Shown here: positions 25,498 to 32,746 of the stretch, piece after piece | Layout: each line of letters starts with the position of its first letter | Position numbering within the stretch: the first letter of the stretch is position 1 | Assembly: GCA_028279345.1 (NCBI GenBank) | Contig: JANQNY010000006.1 | Location: forward strand, 162,829 to 226,828 | Origin: Geminicoccaceae bacterium | GTDB lineage: Bacteria > Pseudomonadota > Alphaproteobacteria > Geminicoccales > Geminicoccaceae | Direction of reading: 5' to 3' | DNA: 64,000 nucleotides | The notes under the pieces: model-generated | Seen by the model: the letters and a program-made list of their open reading frames with translations, nothing else | What the model was told of the DNA's origin: nothing | Database searches by the model: none | Position numbers and translations under genes: made by a program

Positions 25498-26190
25498 ATG
25501 CGCGCCAGCGACGTGATGACCACGGAGGTCAAGACCGTTACCCCCACGACCTCGGTCGCTGAGATCGTCAAGCTCCTGATCAGCAACCGCATCAGCGCGG
25601 TGCCCGTGCTGAGCGCGTCGGGCAAGCTCGTCGGCATGGTGAGCGAGGCCGACCTCTTACACCGCGCCGAGACCGGCACGGAGGCGCGCCGGCCGTGGTG
25701 GCTGGACCTGTTCACCGACCCCGCAGCCCGTGCGGAAGCGTTCTTGAAGGCGCACGGAAGGACGGCTGAGGACGTCATGACGCGCGACGTCCAGGTCATC
25801 GCCCCGGACACCCCGCTGGGCGACGTCGCCGAGCTGATGGAGGAGCGCCGCGTCAAGCGCCTGCCGGTGGTGGATCAGGGCGAGCTGGTCGGCATCGTCG
25901 CGCGCGCCGATCTCATTCGCGTGCTCTCGCGCGCGGCCCCGATCGCCACGTCGATCGCGGTCGACGATCTGGCGATCAAGGACCACTTCGAGGACGCCGC
26001 GCGGCAAGCGGGCTTCGGCGGCATCGGCTCGATGACCGTGGATGTCCGGTCCGGCAAGGTGCACCTCTGGGGCGTGTGCGAATCGCCGGCAGAACGCCGC
26101 GCCCTAGAAGTGGCCGCCGCGGAAATCCCGGGCGTACAGAGTGTCGAGAACCACCTCGCCGTCCGCTCGGCCTACATGCAGGCGTTCTGA
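25498..26190 (+). CDS. CBS-pair protein with C-terminal BON domain
   Basis: The 230-residue soluble protein has two CBS motifs (about residues 1-60 starting 'RASDVMTTEVKTVTPTTSVA', and about 85-145 with 'DVMTRDVQVIAPDTPLGD' and 'RVKRLPVVDQGELVGIVARA'), which bind adenine nucleotides. A BON domain follows (about 157-226, 'VRSGKVHLWGVCES', 'VQSVENHLAV'), a phospholipid- or partner-binding module. The CBS-BON combination is widespread in proteobacteria, often as a stress-induced protein of unknown target. AGGAGA lies 8 nt before the ATG. Confidence 0.9.
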   Translation: MRASDVMTTEVKTVTPTTSVAEIVKLLISNRISAVPVLSASGKLVGMVSEADLLHRAETGTEARRPWWLDLFTDPAARAEAFLKAHGRTAEDVMTRDVQVIAPDTPLGDVAELMEERRVKRLPVVDQGELVGIVARADLIRVLSRAAPIATSIAVDDLAIKDHFEDAARQAGFGGIGSMTVDVRSGKVHLWGVCESPAERRALEVAAAEIPGVQSVENHLAVRSAYMQAF

Positions 26191-26231
26191 GGCTAGAGTC
26201 TGCACAGGCGCTAGATCTGGCCATCCGCCTC

Positions 26232-26300
26232 GCCGAGCCGCCCGACCAACCGGGGCATCATGTTCCTGGGCGGTCGGGCGGGGTGTGCGGGCGGCTCGGC
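26232..26300. promoter_or_regulatory. Nested, mutually exclusive inverted repeats in the YbaK leader / CBS gene 3' region
   Basis: A perfect 13-bp inverted repeat pairs 26232-26244 with 26288-26300 (GCCGAGCCGCCCG and its complement). A second perfect 10-bp repeat pairs 26238-26247 with 26272-26281. Both use 26238-26244, so only one hairpin can form at a time. No T-run follows, so it is not a classical terminator. It may be a Rho-related 3' structure of the CBS-BON transcript or part of a regulatory leader. Confidence 0.45.
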
Positions 26301-26393
26301 ATGTATGGACAACCCTCTAGATCGAAGGACAGGTGACGCGGGGCGACAGCAGCGCTAGGGAAAGGATTCCGCAGATCGGGTGGAGCGTCCGGC

Positions 26394-26433
26394 GGGCGCT
26401 CCTCAGAGGCAAGAAGCGCCCCGAACGGGCGCT
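26394..26433 (+). promoter_or_regulatory. Three-segment switchable hairpin just upstream of the YbaK-like start
   Basis: GGGCGCT occurs at 26394-26400 and again at 26427-26433, inside a 9-bp direct repeat CGGGCGCTC. Between them, AGCGCCC at 26415-26421 is complementary to both copies. The central segment can thus pair upstream (14-nt loop) or downstream (5-nt loop). The downstream hairpin ends 7 nt before the ribosome-binding AGGAAG at 26441. This resembles an attenuator or translation-control layout; function is inferred only. Confidence 0.4.
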
Positions 26434-26453
26434 CAGAACGAGGAAGAAACGTG

Positions 26454-26927
26454 ATGACCCACATCGCCCCGCGCCTGCGCCGCTACCTGAACGGCCTCAA
26501 GCTCCACTACGATGTCAGCGTGCACGCGCGCACCGACACCGCTGGGGAGACGGCACACGCCGCGCACGTACCCGGCGACGCGCTCGCCAAGGGTGTGCTG
26601 CTTGCCGATGATCGGGGTGCCGTGCTGGCGGTCCTGCCGAGCACCCACCACATCAGCGTGGAGGTATTGAACAACGCGCTCGGCCGGCGCCTGTCGCTGG
26701 TCCAGGAGGACCGGCTGCCGGAGTGGTTCGACGACTGCACGCCGGGCGCCGTGCCTGCCGCCGGTGGGGCATACGGCGTTGAGGTCGTCGTCGACCCCTC
26801 CCTCGAGTGCGCGGAGGAGGTCTTCTTCGAGGCCGGTGACCATCGCCACCTCGTCCATGTCGATGCCGAGGGCTTCGAACGACTGATGGAGACGGCACGC
26901 CGCGCCAACTTCAGCGTCCACGACTGA
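26454..26927 (+). CDS. YbaK/EbsC-domain protein (aminoacyl-tRNA deacylase-like)
   Basis: The 157-residue protein resembles the YbaK/ProX editing fold: an N-terminal strand-helix 'LHYDVSVHARTDTAGETAHA', the segment 'DALAKGVLLADDRGAVLAVLP' carrying the Lys that positions substrate in YbaK, and a C-terminal 'GDHRHLVHVDAEGFERLME'. The family hydrolyses mischarged tRNAs such as Cys- or Ala-tRNA-Pro, though many stand-alone members are uncharacterised. ATG at 26454 has AGGAAG 7 nt upstream; GTG at 26451 is an alternative. The structured 260-nt leader is described separately. Confidence 0.75.
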   Translation: MTHIAPRLRRYLNGLKLHYDVSVHARTDTAGETAHAAHVPGDALAKGVLLADDRGAVLAVLPSTHHISVEVLNNALGRRLSLVQEDRLPEWFDDCTPGAVPAAGGAYGVEVVVDPSLECAEEVFFEAGDHRHLVHVDAEGFERLMETARRANFSVHD

Positions 26928-26943
26928 GGCCCGACAAGGCCTC
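26926..26943. terminator. Short GC hairpin between convergent YbaK-like and sheath genes
   Basis: GAGGCC (26926-26931) and GGCCTC (26938-26943) form a perfect 6-bp stem with a 6-nt loop that overlaps the YbaK stop codon. The genes on either side converge, so it could act in both directions. No T-run follows on either strand, which keeps this weak. Confidence 0.25.
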
Positions 26944-26963
26944 GTCAACGCACCGGCACTCCG

Positions 26964-28946
26964 TCAGACGCGCTCCCAGCCCTCGTGCTCCAGCGTGAGC
27001 GTTTCGATGGCGGCAGCGTTGCCGCCTGACCCCGCGACCACTTCACACGCGGATGGCCAGCACTGGAGCAGCCGACAGGCTGACACCACCTGCCCGGCCT
27101 CGTCGCAGACCTCGAGCGTCAAGTCCTTGCGGAAGTCCGCCTCTGCGTTTGCGGCATCGACGTCGGGCGGCCGGCTCGCCCATCGCTCGAACGCGGCGTC
27201 GTGGATGAGCCCGCGCTCGAGGGTCACCGGTTCGTAGTGCGACAGGCCCGGCATCTTGCGGGCCAGTGTCCGCTCGGCCCCAAGGGGATCACTCACGACC
27301 TCGGTGGTTCGCTTGAGCGTGCCCAAAGCCGCCACCGCGGCGACATAGCGGCCGTCCATCACCACCCGAACGTTCAACGCCCCATGCGGCTCATCGGCGT
27401 CGTCCCGCGTCGGCGGTGGCGCGTCGACGGCGCTCAGGCGCTGCCGGATGGTCAGCACGACGAACTCGGCCGGACGCAGCGGGGCGAAGCCCACGACGAC
27501 ATTGACGACACCGTGATCGATGTCGGCCTGTGTCGTCGTCTGTCGATCACATCGCACGAAATAGGCGTCGCCCCCGTCGACCCCCTGAAAAGCACCCTGC
27601 CGGAACAGGTTGTCCAGGAAGGCTGCCACCGTCAGGCGAAGCTCGGCCCAGAGCGGCTCGTCATTGGGCTCGAAGACCGCCCACTGTGTGCCGCGATAGA
27701 GGCTCTCCTCGATGAAGAGCGCGAGCCGGCGGACCGGCACGTACTTGTACTCGTCCGCGGCATTCTCGGTACCGTGGAACGTCCGCGCGCCCCAAACCAC
27801 GACGCCCGTGCGCGGCAACGAGCGAAGCGCATTCACGCCCGCTTCATTCAGTAGCTGCAGATCGCTCTCATCGAGCGCCATTTCGAGCTGTTCGACGCCT
27901 CGGAGTGTCGCGTTGGGACCCGAAGGTGCGCGCCACACTCCGCGGTTCGTATCGGATCTGGCGTAGAGCCCCGCGATCGCAGCGGATGGCGGCAAAGGGA
28001 TCAGCGGATTGCGCTGCAGCGGATCGCGCACCATGAGCCTCGGAAAGAACACTGCCGCGTTGCGCGCGTCGGCCCCGCTGACGGGCGGCGTGGCGCGCAG
28101 GTGATCGCGCACCGCAGCACCACTGCCCGTTGCCACGACAGAGGGCGGATCAACGAGCAGGAAGGCGCGCCGCTCCACACAATAGCGTGCCGCTGCCTGC
28201 CACACCGCTTCCGGCGTGTCGCCCGCGCGACGATCCGGCGGGATGCAGAGCAGGTTGAAGAAGTCGGCCTTCTCCAAGGCGTGGAGCCCACTCTTCGAAC
28301 CAACATCGCCGATGATCGTCGCTGCGTCCAACGCCTGTCCGTCATTGCCGCCCGTGGCAGCGACGCCGGTTGCTTCCGCCGGCACGGCGGTCGGCAGTGC
28401 ACCATCCACGCGCACCAGCGCAGACCTGTCGGCGAGGACTCGGTCGATGCGGCCGGGGCCGGCGGCTGGGTCGACACTGACGTTGCGGAACGTCTCGAGT
28501 GCTCCAGAGCCAGCTTCCTCCACCTGCACATCGAAGGCATCTACCGGCTCAGGCTCCGGGCCCGTGGTCCCGTGGCGGCCAAGGGTGACCCGGAGCCCGT
28601 TGCCCCAAACGCCGGGCGCTGCGGCCATGAGTGCCAAACTGTCACCAACGAGGGCGCGCGCTCGGCCGTCATCCCCGGCTTCACGAAAAAGCCGGACGAT
28701 GAGAGCCTCGCGACCACCGTTGGCGAAGAACTGGCGAACGGCGTAACTCAGCGGATAGTCGACCGCGAGGTCGCCGAACCTCTGGGCAAAGTCGGCGAAG
28801 CTAAGACACGTCGTCGGCTCTGCCACCGGCCCGCGCGGCGCCCTGCCGAGGAAGGCCGTGATCGAAGTCGGAACGCCGGCGATGTTCCGGCTGTCGCCAG
28901 ACATTTCCGCGATGTAGACGCCCGGATAGGGCCTCGTCTTCGGCAT
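26964..28946 (-). CDS. Contractile-tail sheath protein fused to a gp19-type tail-tube domain
   Basis: The 660-residue product starts 'MPKTRPYPGVYIAEM', with 'AGVPTSITAFLGRAPRGPV' at about 23-41, the typical N-terminus of phage/eCIS sheath proteins. A variable insertion follows (about 95-205), then the core ('NLLCIPPD', 'RAFLLVDPP', 'GLYARSDTNRGVWRAPSG', 'GVNALRSLPRTGVVVWGART', 'FIEESLYRGTQWAVFEPN'). The conserved sheath C-terminus is at 478-497 (HGVVNVVVGFAPLRPAEFVV). A Pro/Asp-rich linker (about 502-522) leads to a second domain, 523-660: 'GALNVRVVMDGRYVAAV', 'KMPGLSHYEPVTLERGLIHD' (564-583) and 'AAIETLTLEHEGWERV' (645-660). This is the pattern of gp19-like tube proteins (FRVxIDG, KLPGxxxYxNITLxRG, ETLxLxHEG). 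ATG at 28946 follows AAGGAGGGGGG. No other tail gene is in the window. Confidence 0.85.
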   Translation of the reverse strand: MPKTRPYPGVYIAEMSGDSRNIAGVPTSITAFLGRAPRGPVAEPTTCLSFADFAQRFGDLAVDYPLSYAVRQFFANGGREALIVRLFREAGDDGRARALVGDSLALMAAAPGVWGNGLRVTLGRHGTTGPEPEPVDAFDVQVEEAGSGALETFRNVSVDPAAGPGRIDRVLADRSALVRVDGALPTAVPAEATGVAATGGNDGQALDAATIIGDVGSKSGLHALEKADFFNLLCIPPDRRAGDTPEAVWQAAARYCVERRAFLLVDPPSVVATGSGAAVRDHLRATPPVSGADARNAAVFFPRLMVRDPLQRNPLIPLPPSAAIAGLYARSDTNRGVWRAPSGPNATLRGVEQLEMALDESDLQLLNEAGVNALRSLPRTGVVVWGARTFHGTENAADEYKYVPVRRLALFIEESLYRGTQWAVFEPNDEPLWAELRLTVAAFLDNLFRQGAFQGVDGGDAYFVRCDRQTTTQADIDHGVVNVVVGFAPLRPAEFVVLTIRQRLSAVDAPPPTRDDADEPHGALNVRVVMDGRYVAAVAALGTLKRTTEVVSDPLGAERTLARKMPGLSHYEPVTLERGLIHDAAFERWASRPPDVDAANAEADFRKDLTLEVCDEAGQVVSACRLLQCWPSACEVVAGSGGNAAAIETLTLEHEGWERV

Positions 28947-29141
28947 GCCCCCCTCCTTCGGCGCACCGTCCCCTGCGGCATGCGCCGTTGGGAAAGCAGT
29001 CGTCACTCTCTCGGACGCTACCAGCATCGCCGGTTGCGCACACTGCCTGACGCCCGGCCTCGTCCCCGTGCGTGCCCCATGCCGATGGCGCGCGCCAGCC
29101 CGTTCTGTCAAAGGTCGGCGAAACAACCTCGGGAGGCTCCG

Positions 29142-29831
29142 ATGGGTGAGAGTGCGCTCGGCGGCGTGCAGGTCTGCGTTTTCGACGCCTACGGCACGCT
29201 CTTCGACGTGCACAGCGCCGTCGGGCGACATGCCGAGGCCCTGGGTCCAGAGGCGATGGCGATCTCGGCGCTGTGGCGCCAAAAGCAGCTCGAATACACT
29301 TGGCTCCGGGCCCTGATGGGCGCTTATGCCGACTTCTGGCAGGTGACCGCCGATGCGCTGGACGTGGCGCTCGAACGGCATGGTGTCGGCGATGACGCGC
29401 TACGCGCGCGTCTACTCAAGGCCTATCTGGAGCTCGCCGCCTACCCCGAAGTCCCGGTGACGCTCGATCGGCTAGCAACGGCAGGCATCGACCTGGCGAT
29501 CCTCTCGAACGGTTCTCCCGCCATGCTCGAGGCCGCCGTTGGCCACGCCGGCTTGGACGAACGGTTCGCGGCTCTCCTCAGCGTCGATGCGCTCGCCACC
29601 TACAAGCCCCGCCCGGAAGTCTACGCGCTGGCGACCGAACGCTTCAATGTGCGTCCCGACGAGGTCTGCTTTCTGTCGAGCAATGCCTGGGACGTGCACG
29701 GCGCTGCTGCCTTCGGCTTTCGCTGCGTCTGGATCAACCGGTTCGGGCAGCCGGCGGAGCGTCTGCCCTCGGGCCCCGTCGCCGCCATCGACCGGCTGGA
29801 CGGCCTGCCGCCATTGCTAGGGCTCGCTTGA
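29142..29831 (+). CDS. Haloacid dehalogenase type II (HAD superfamily)
   Basis: The 229-residue enzyme shows the four HAD motifs in L-2-haloacid dehalogenase form: 'VCVFDAYGTLFDVHSAV' (nucleophilic Asp), 'AILSNGSPAML', the Lys in 'ATYKPRPEVYALA', and 'FLSSNAWDVHGAAAFGF' with the catalytic Asp. The SSNAWD motif in particular marks type II dehalogenases, which invert the alpha-carbon of 2-haloacids to give 2-hydroxyacids. Start at ATG 29142 with GGGAGG 6 nt upstream; the much longer open frame behind it runs antisense through the sheath gene and is not coding. It overlaps the convergent glycosyltransferase by 15 bp. Confidence 0.9.
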   Translation: MGESALGGVQVCVFDAYGTLFDVHSAVGRHAEALGPEAMAISALWRQKQLEYTWLRALMGAYADFWQVTADALDVALERHGVGDDALRARLLKAYLELAAYPEVPVTLDRLATAGIDLAILSNGSPAMLEAAVGHAGLDERFAALLSVDALATYKPRPEVYALATERFNVRPDEVCFLSSNAWDVHGAAAFGFRCVWINRFGQPAERLPSGPVAAIDRLDGLPPLLGLA

Positions 29832-30869
29832 GGGCACGGCGACACCGCGCATCGAAGCGGCTGCCCGCAGGGCTTTTCCGAGTTCATCGGCGAAGCGCTG
29901 GGGCGTGAACGCCGGCCCCAGCGCCTTGGCCCTGGCGGCTGCGCCCAAGCGCCGGCGCAGGTCGCCGTCGGCAATCAGGCGCGCCACGGCGCGCCCCATC
30001 GCTGCCGGCTCACCGATGGACACCAGCAGGCCGTCCTCGCCGTCCGCCACCAAATCGAGCGGGCCGTTGGTTCGGGTGGCGACACAGGCGAGCCCAGCGG
30101 CCATCGCCTCCAGCAGCACGAGGCCGAAGGGTTCGTCGCGTGACGGCAGGCAGAAGACATCGGCCTCGGCCAGGAGTTCGGCGATCGGGCGCCAGCCCAC
30201 GAACGCCACCGCGACGCCGAGGCTCTGCGCGCGCCGCTCGAGGCGCTCCCGGTGTTCGCCATCGCCCGCGAGCACGAGCCGAACGCTCGTCAACGGCACG
30301 TCAAGCTGCGCCAGGGCCTCCAGCCAATCCTCGAATCCCTTCTTCTCCACGAACCGTCCCGCCGCAAGGACGACTAGAGGCCCTGTCCGCTCGCCGAGGG
30401 CCTCGAAGGCCCGCGCTGCCTCAGGCAACGCGTGCGGAAGCGCGACGATCCGGTCCTCAGCGAAGCCGCCTGCCGCCAGGGTCGCCGCGAACGCCCGGCT
30501 CAACGTGACGATGCGGTCAGCCGCTTCCAGATGCCGGCGCTTGTCGCCATGGGCCACCGCCAGAACCGGCACGGACAGACGTCGAGCGGGCGCAATGAGA
30601 CGGTTGTTGTGGGTGATGACGACGTCTGCCTCGGCCACCGCGCCCGCCAAGCGGCCGCCAAGCCCGTGACGAAAACGCCACCAGTCGGTCGGCGACGGGT
30701 GCCAGATCAAAGGACGACGTGCACTCTCCTGGGCAATGGGCGCGCCGGCGGGTACCGCAAGCCGATGCGGCAGGCCGAGCCGCGCCAGGGCGTCGAGGTA
30801 GAGGGCGAGCGCCGTCTGGATCCCGCCGGCTCGGGCATCCGTCGACAACATGAGGACGCGCGGGTGCAT
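29817..30869 (-). CDS. Glycosyltransferase family 4 protein
   Basis: The 350-residue GT-B enzyme has an N-terminal acceptor domain ('RVLMLSTDARAGGIQTALALY') and a C-terminal donor domain with 'VVLAAGRFVEKKGFEDWLEAL', 'RLVLAGDGEHRERLERRAQS' and the nucleotide-sugar motif 'DVFCLPSRDEPFGLVLLEAM' (EPFGxxxLE). Such enzymes extend surface glycans, but no polysaccharide cluster surrounds it, so donor and acceptor are unknown. Start at ATG 30869. The 3' end overlaps the convergent dehalogenase gene by 15 bp. Confidence 0.88.
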   Translation of the reverse strand: MHPRVLMLSTDARAGGIQTALALYLDALARLGLPHRLAVPAGAPIAQESARRPLIWHPSPTDWWRFRHGLGGRLAGAVAEADVVITHNNRLIAPARRLSVPVLAVAHGDKRRHLEAADRIVTLSRAFAATLAAGGFAEDRIVALPHALPEAARAFEALGERTGPLVVLAAGRFVEKKGFEDWLEALAQLDVPLTSVRLVLAGDGEHRERLERRAQSLGVAVAFVGWRPIAELLAEADVFCLPSRDEPFGLVLLEAMAAGLACVATRTNGPLDLVADGEDGLLVSIGEPAAMGRAVARLIADGDLRRRLGAAARAKALGPAFTPQRFADELGKALRAAASMRGVAVPSSEP

Positions 30870-30950
30870 GAGGGTTTCCTAACCCGAGCGCGACTGGAGA
30901 TCGAAGGGCACTTCTGCTAGCACGCCGGTTTGCATGGTGCGGGAGGTTCG

Positions 30951-31856
30951 ATGTCCACCGCTACGCCAGCCGGCGCCTGGTGCCGCCTCGACGACCGCGC
31001 GCTCCTCCGGGTGACCGGCGAGGACGCCACCAGCTTTTTGCAGGGGCTAATCAGCAACGACATGCGGCAGCTCGCCGAGGCGCCGGCGATCTACGCCGCG
31101 CTGCTGACGCCGCAAGGCAAGTATCTCTTCGATTTCCTCGTCGTGGCCGACGATGGCGGCGTCCTCCTCGACGTGGAGGCCGCTCGGCGGGCTGCCCTCC
31201 TGCAGCGGCTGACCCTCTATCGGTTGCGAGCGAAAGTCGAGCTGACGGCGGCGGACAATCTCCAGGTCTTCGTGCGCTTCGGCGCCGAGCCACCGTCCAG
31301 TGATGCGCCCGCGGGCGTGCGCGCCTTTCCTGACCCACGTCATGCAGGCCTCGGCTGGCGCGTGGTGGGCCCAGCGAAGCCGACGTCCGCCTGGCTTTCG
31401 ACCGGCGGCGAGGAAGTACCGGCGACAGCCTACTTGCACCAGCGCCTCGCGCTCGGCGTGGCCGAGGGGAGCCCTGAACTCGCGCCGGACCAGGCCCTCC
31501 TGCTTGAGAGTGGCTTCGTCGAGCTCAACGGCGTCTGCTTCGACAAGGGCTGCTTCGTCGGTCAGGAGCTGACGGCACGTATGCGCTATCGGGCGACCGT
31601 CCGCAAACGCGTGCTGCCGGTGCACCTGACGGGCACCGCGGAGCCCGGCACGCCGATCCGCGACGGCGAGATCGAGGTCGGTCAGGTGTTGGCCAGTGAC
31701 GGCGCGCAGGGCCTCGCCCTCGTCCGTCTCGACCGCTGGCAGAAGGCGCGCGACGCCGATCGCTCGCTTCAGGCGGACGCGGCGGTGGTAGAGCCTTGGG
31801 TTCCCAACTGGGTCGACCTCAGCTTGGCGTCGAGGAGCGCCGACAGCTCGGCATAG
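30951..31856 (+). CDS. ygfZ: YgfZ/GcvT-domain folate-binding protein
   Basis: The 301-residue protein resembles the T-protein of the glycine cleavage system but belongs to the YgfZ/Iba57 family, which helps mature and repair Fe-S clusters with tetrahydrofolate. The defining motif 'KGCFVGQELTARMRYR' is near residues 198-213 and contains the essential Cys. The N-terminus has 'LLRVTGEDATSFLQGLISND', as in the family. ATG at 30951 follows GGGAGG 4 nt upstream. Its last 88 nt overlap the 3' end of convergent meaB, so both C-termini are encoded by the same DNA. Confidence 0.92.
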   Translation: MSTATPAGAWCRLDDRALLRVTGEDATSFLQGLISNDMRQLAEAPAIYAALLTPQGKYLFDFLVVADDGGVLLDVEAARRAALLQRLTLYRLRAKVELTAADNLQVFVRFGAEPPSSDAPAGVRAFPDPRHAGLGWRVVGPAKPTSAWLSTGGEEVPATAYLHQRLALGVAEGSPELAPDQALLLESGFVELNGVCFDKGCFVGQELTARMRYRATVRKRVLPVHLTGTAEPGTPIRDGEIEVGQVLASDGAQGLALVRLDRWQKARDADRSLQADAAVVEPWVPNWVDLSLASRSADSSA

Positions 31857-32746
31857 TTGTGGAACGGCTGCTCGGGCGCGGCCGGCAAGGTGGCCTCTTC
31901 GTGCAGCACGGCGAGGCCCGAGCGCCCGTAGAGGTCATGGAGCTGGCGACGCAGCCACCCGCCCGCTTGGACGGCGCGATGATCCGCGAGATCGCCCAGC
32001 ATCTCGCGGTGCCGGTCAAGGTCCTCGACCAGCTCGGGAATGCCGACGCGATCCGGCGCTGCGACCAGCCTGACGCCTACGGTCCAGTCGTCCTCCTCCG
32101 GCTCCGCCAAGTCGAGCGCGCCCTCCAGCTCGCGCGCCGCCCGCTCGGCGGGACCGCCCATGTCCGCCTTGGTCACGACGACGAGGTGCGGCACCTCGAC
32201 GATGCCCGCCTTCATGAACTGGAGGCTGTCGCCCGAGGCCGGCTGCGCGGCAAACACCACCGTGTCGGCCACATCGCCGATGGTCGTCTCGGATTGGCCG
32301 ACGCCGACGGTCTCGACGATGACCCGGTCGAACAACGCCCGCATCAGCACGAGGGCCGGCATGGTGAGCGCCGCGATGCCACCGAGCTGATCGCGCGCCG
32401 CCATCGAGCGGACGAACACGCCCTTGTCCTCGGGGTCGTGCAGGATCCTGGTGCGGTCGCCGAGCAGCGCGCCGCCGCGCCGTTTGGAGGAGGGATCGAC
32501 CGCGATGACGCCGACGGTGTCGCCGCGCTCGCGAAACGCGTCGATGAGCGCAGCGAGCAGCGTCGACTTGCCGACGCCGGGCGGCCCCGTGATGCCGATG
32601 ACGTGCCCACCGCCTGCCGCGTAGGCGGCGTCGAGCAGGTCGAGCACCTCGGCACCTCGGGGCTCGGCCTCCATCGCCGCCAGCGCCCGGGCGAGCGCTG
32701 CCTTACCGCCCGCCCGGATCGCCTCGAGCCAATCGCTGCCGCTCAC
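31769..32746 (-). CDS. meaB: Methylmalonyl-CoA mutase-associated GTPase MeaB
   Basis: This 325-residue SIMIBI-class G3E GTPase has Walker A 'GITGPPGVGKSTLLAALID' (GPPGVGKS at residues 54-61), 'VIAVDPSSKRRGGALLGDR', the switch region 'VIVETVGVGQSETTIGDVAD' and the base motif 'VVTKADMGG'. MeaB gates loading of adenosylcobalamin into methylmalonyl-CoA mutase and protects the enzyme. The start is GTG at 32746, overlapping the ppdK TGA by 4 bp, so it is last in a glyQ-glyS-ppdK-meaB transcript. No mutase gene is in the window. A propionyl-CoA synthetase at 60313 fits a propionate/methylmalonate pathway. Confidence 0.92.
   Translation of the reverse strand: MSGSDWLEAIRAGGKAALARALAAMEAEPRGAEVLDLLDAAYAAGGGHVIGITGPPGVGKSTLLAALIDAFRERGDTVGVIAVDPSSKRRGGALLGDRTRILHDPEDKGVFVRSMAARDQLGGIAALTMPALVLMRALFDRVIVETVGVGQSETTIGDVADTVVFAAQPASGDSLQFMKAGIVEVPHLVVVTKADMGGPAERAARELEGALDLAEPEEDDWTVGVRLVAAPDRVGIPELVEDLDRHREMLGDLADHRAVQAGGWLRRQLHDLYGRSGLAVLHEEATLPAAPEQPFHNYAELSALLDAKLRSTQLGTQGSTTAASA

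Noticed and set aside
28101..29141. N-terminal extension of the haloacid dehalogenase into the sheath gene
   Set aside because: The HAD motif I begins a few residues after ATG 29142, which has GGGAGG; the upstream part is antisense to conserved sheath sequence.
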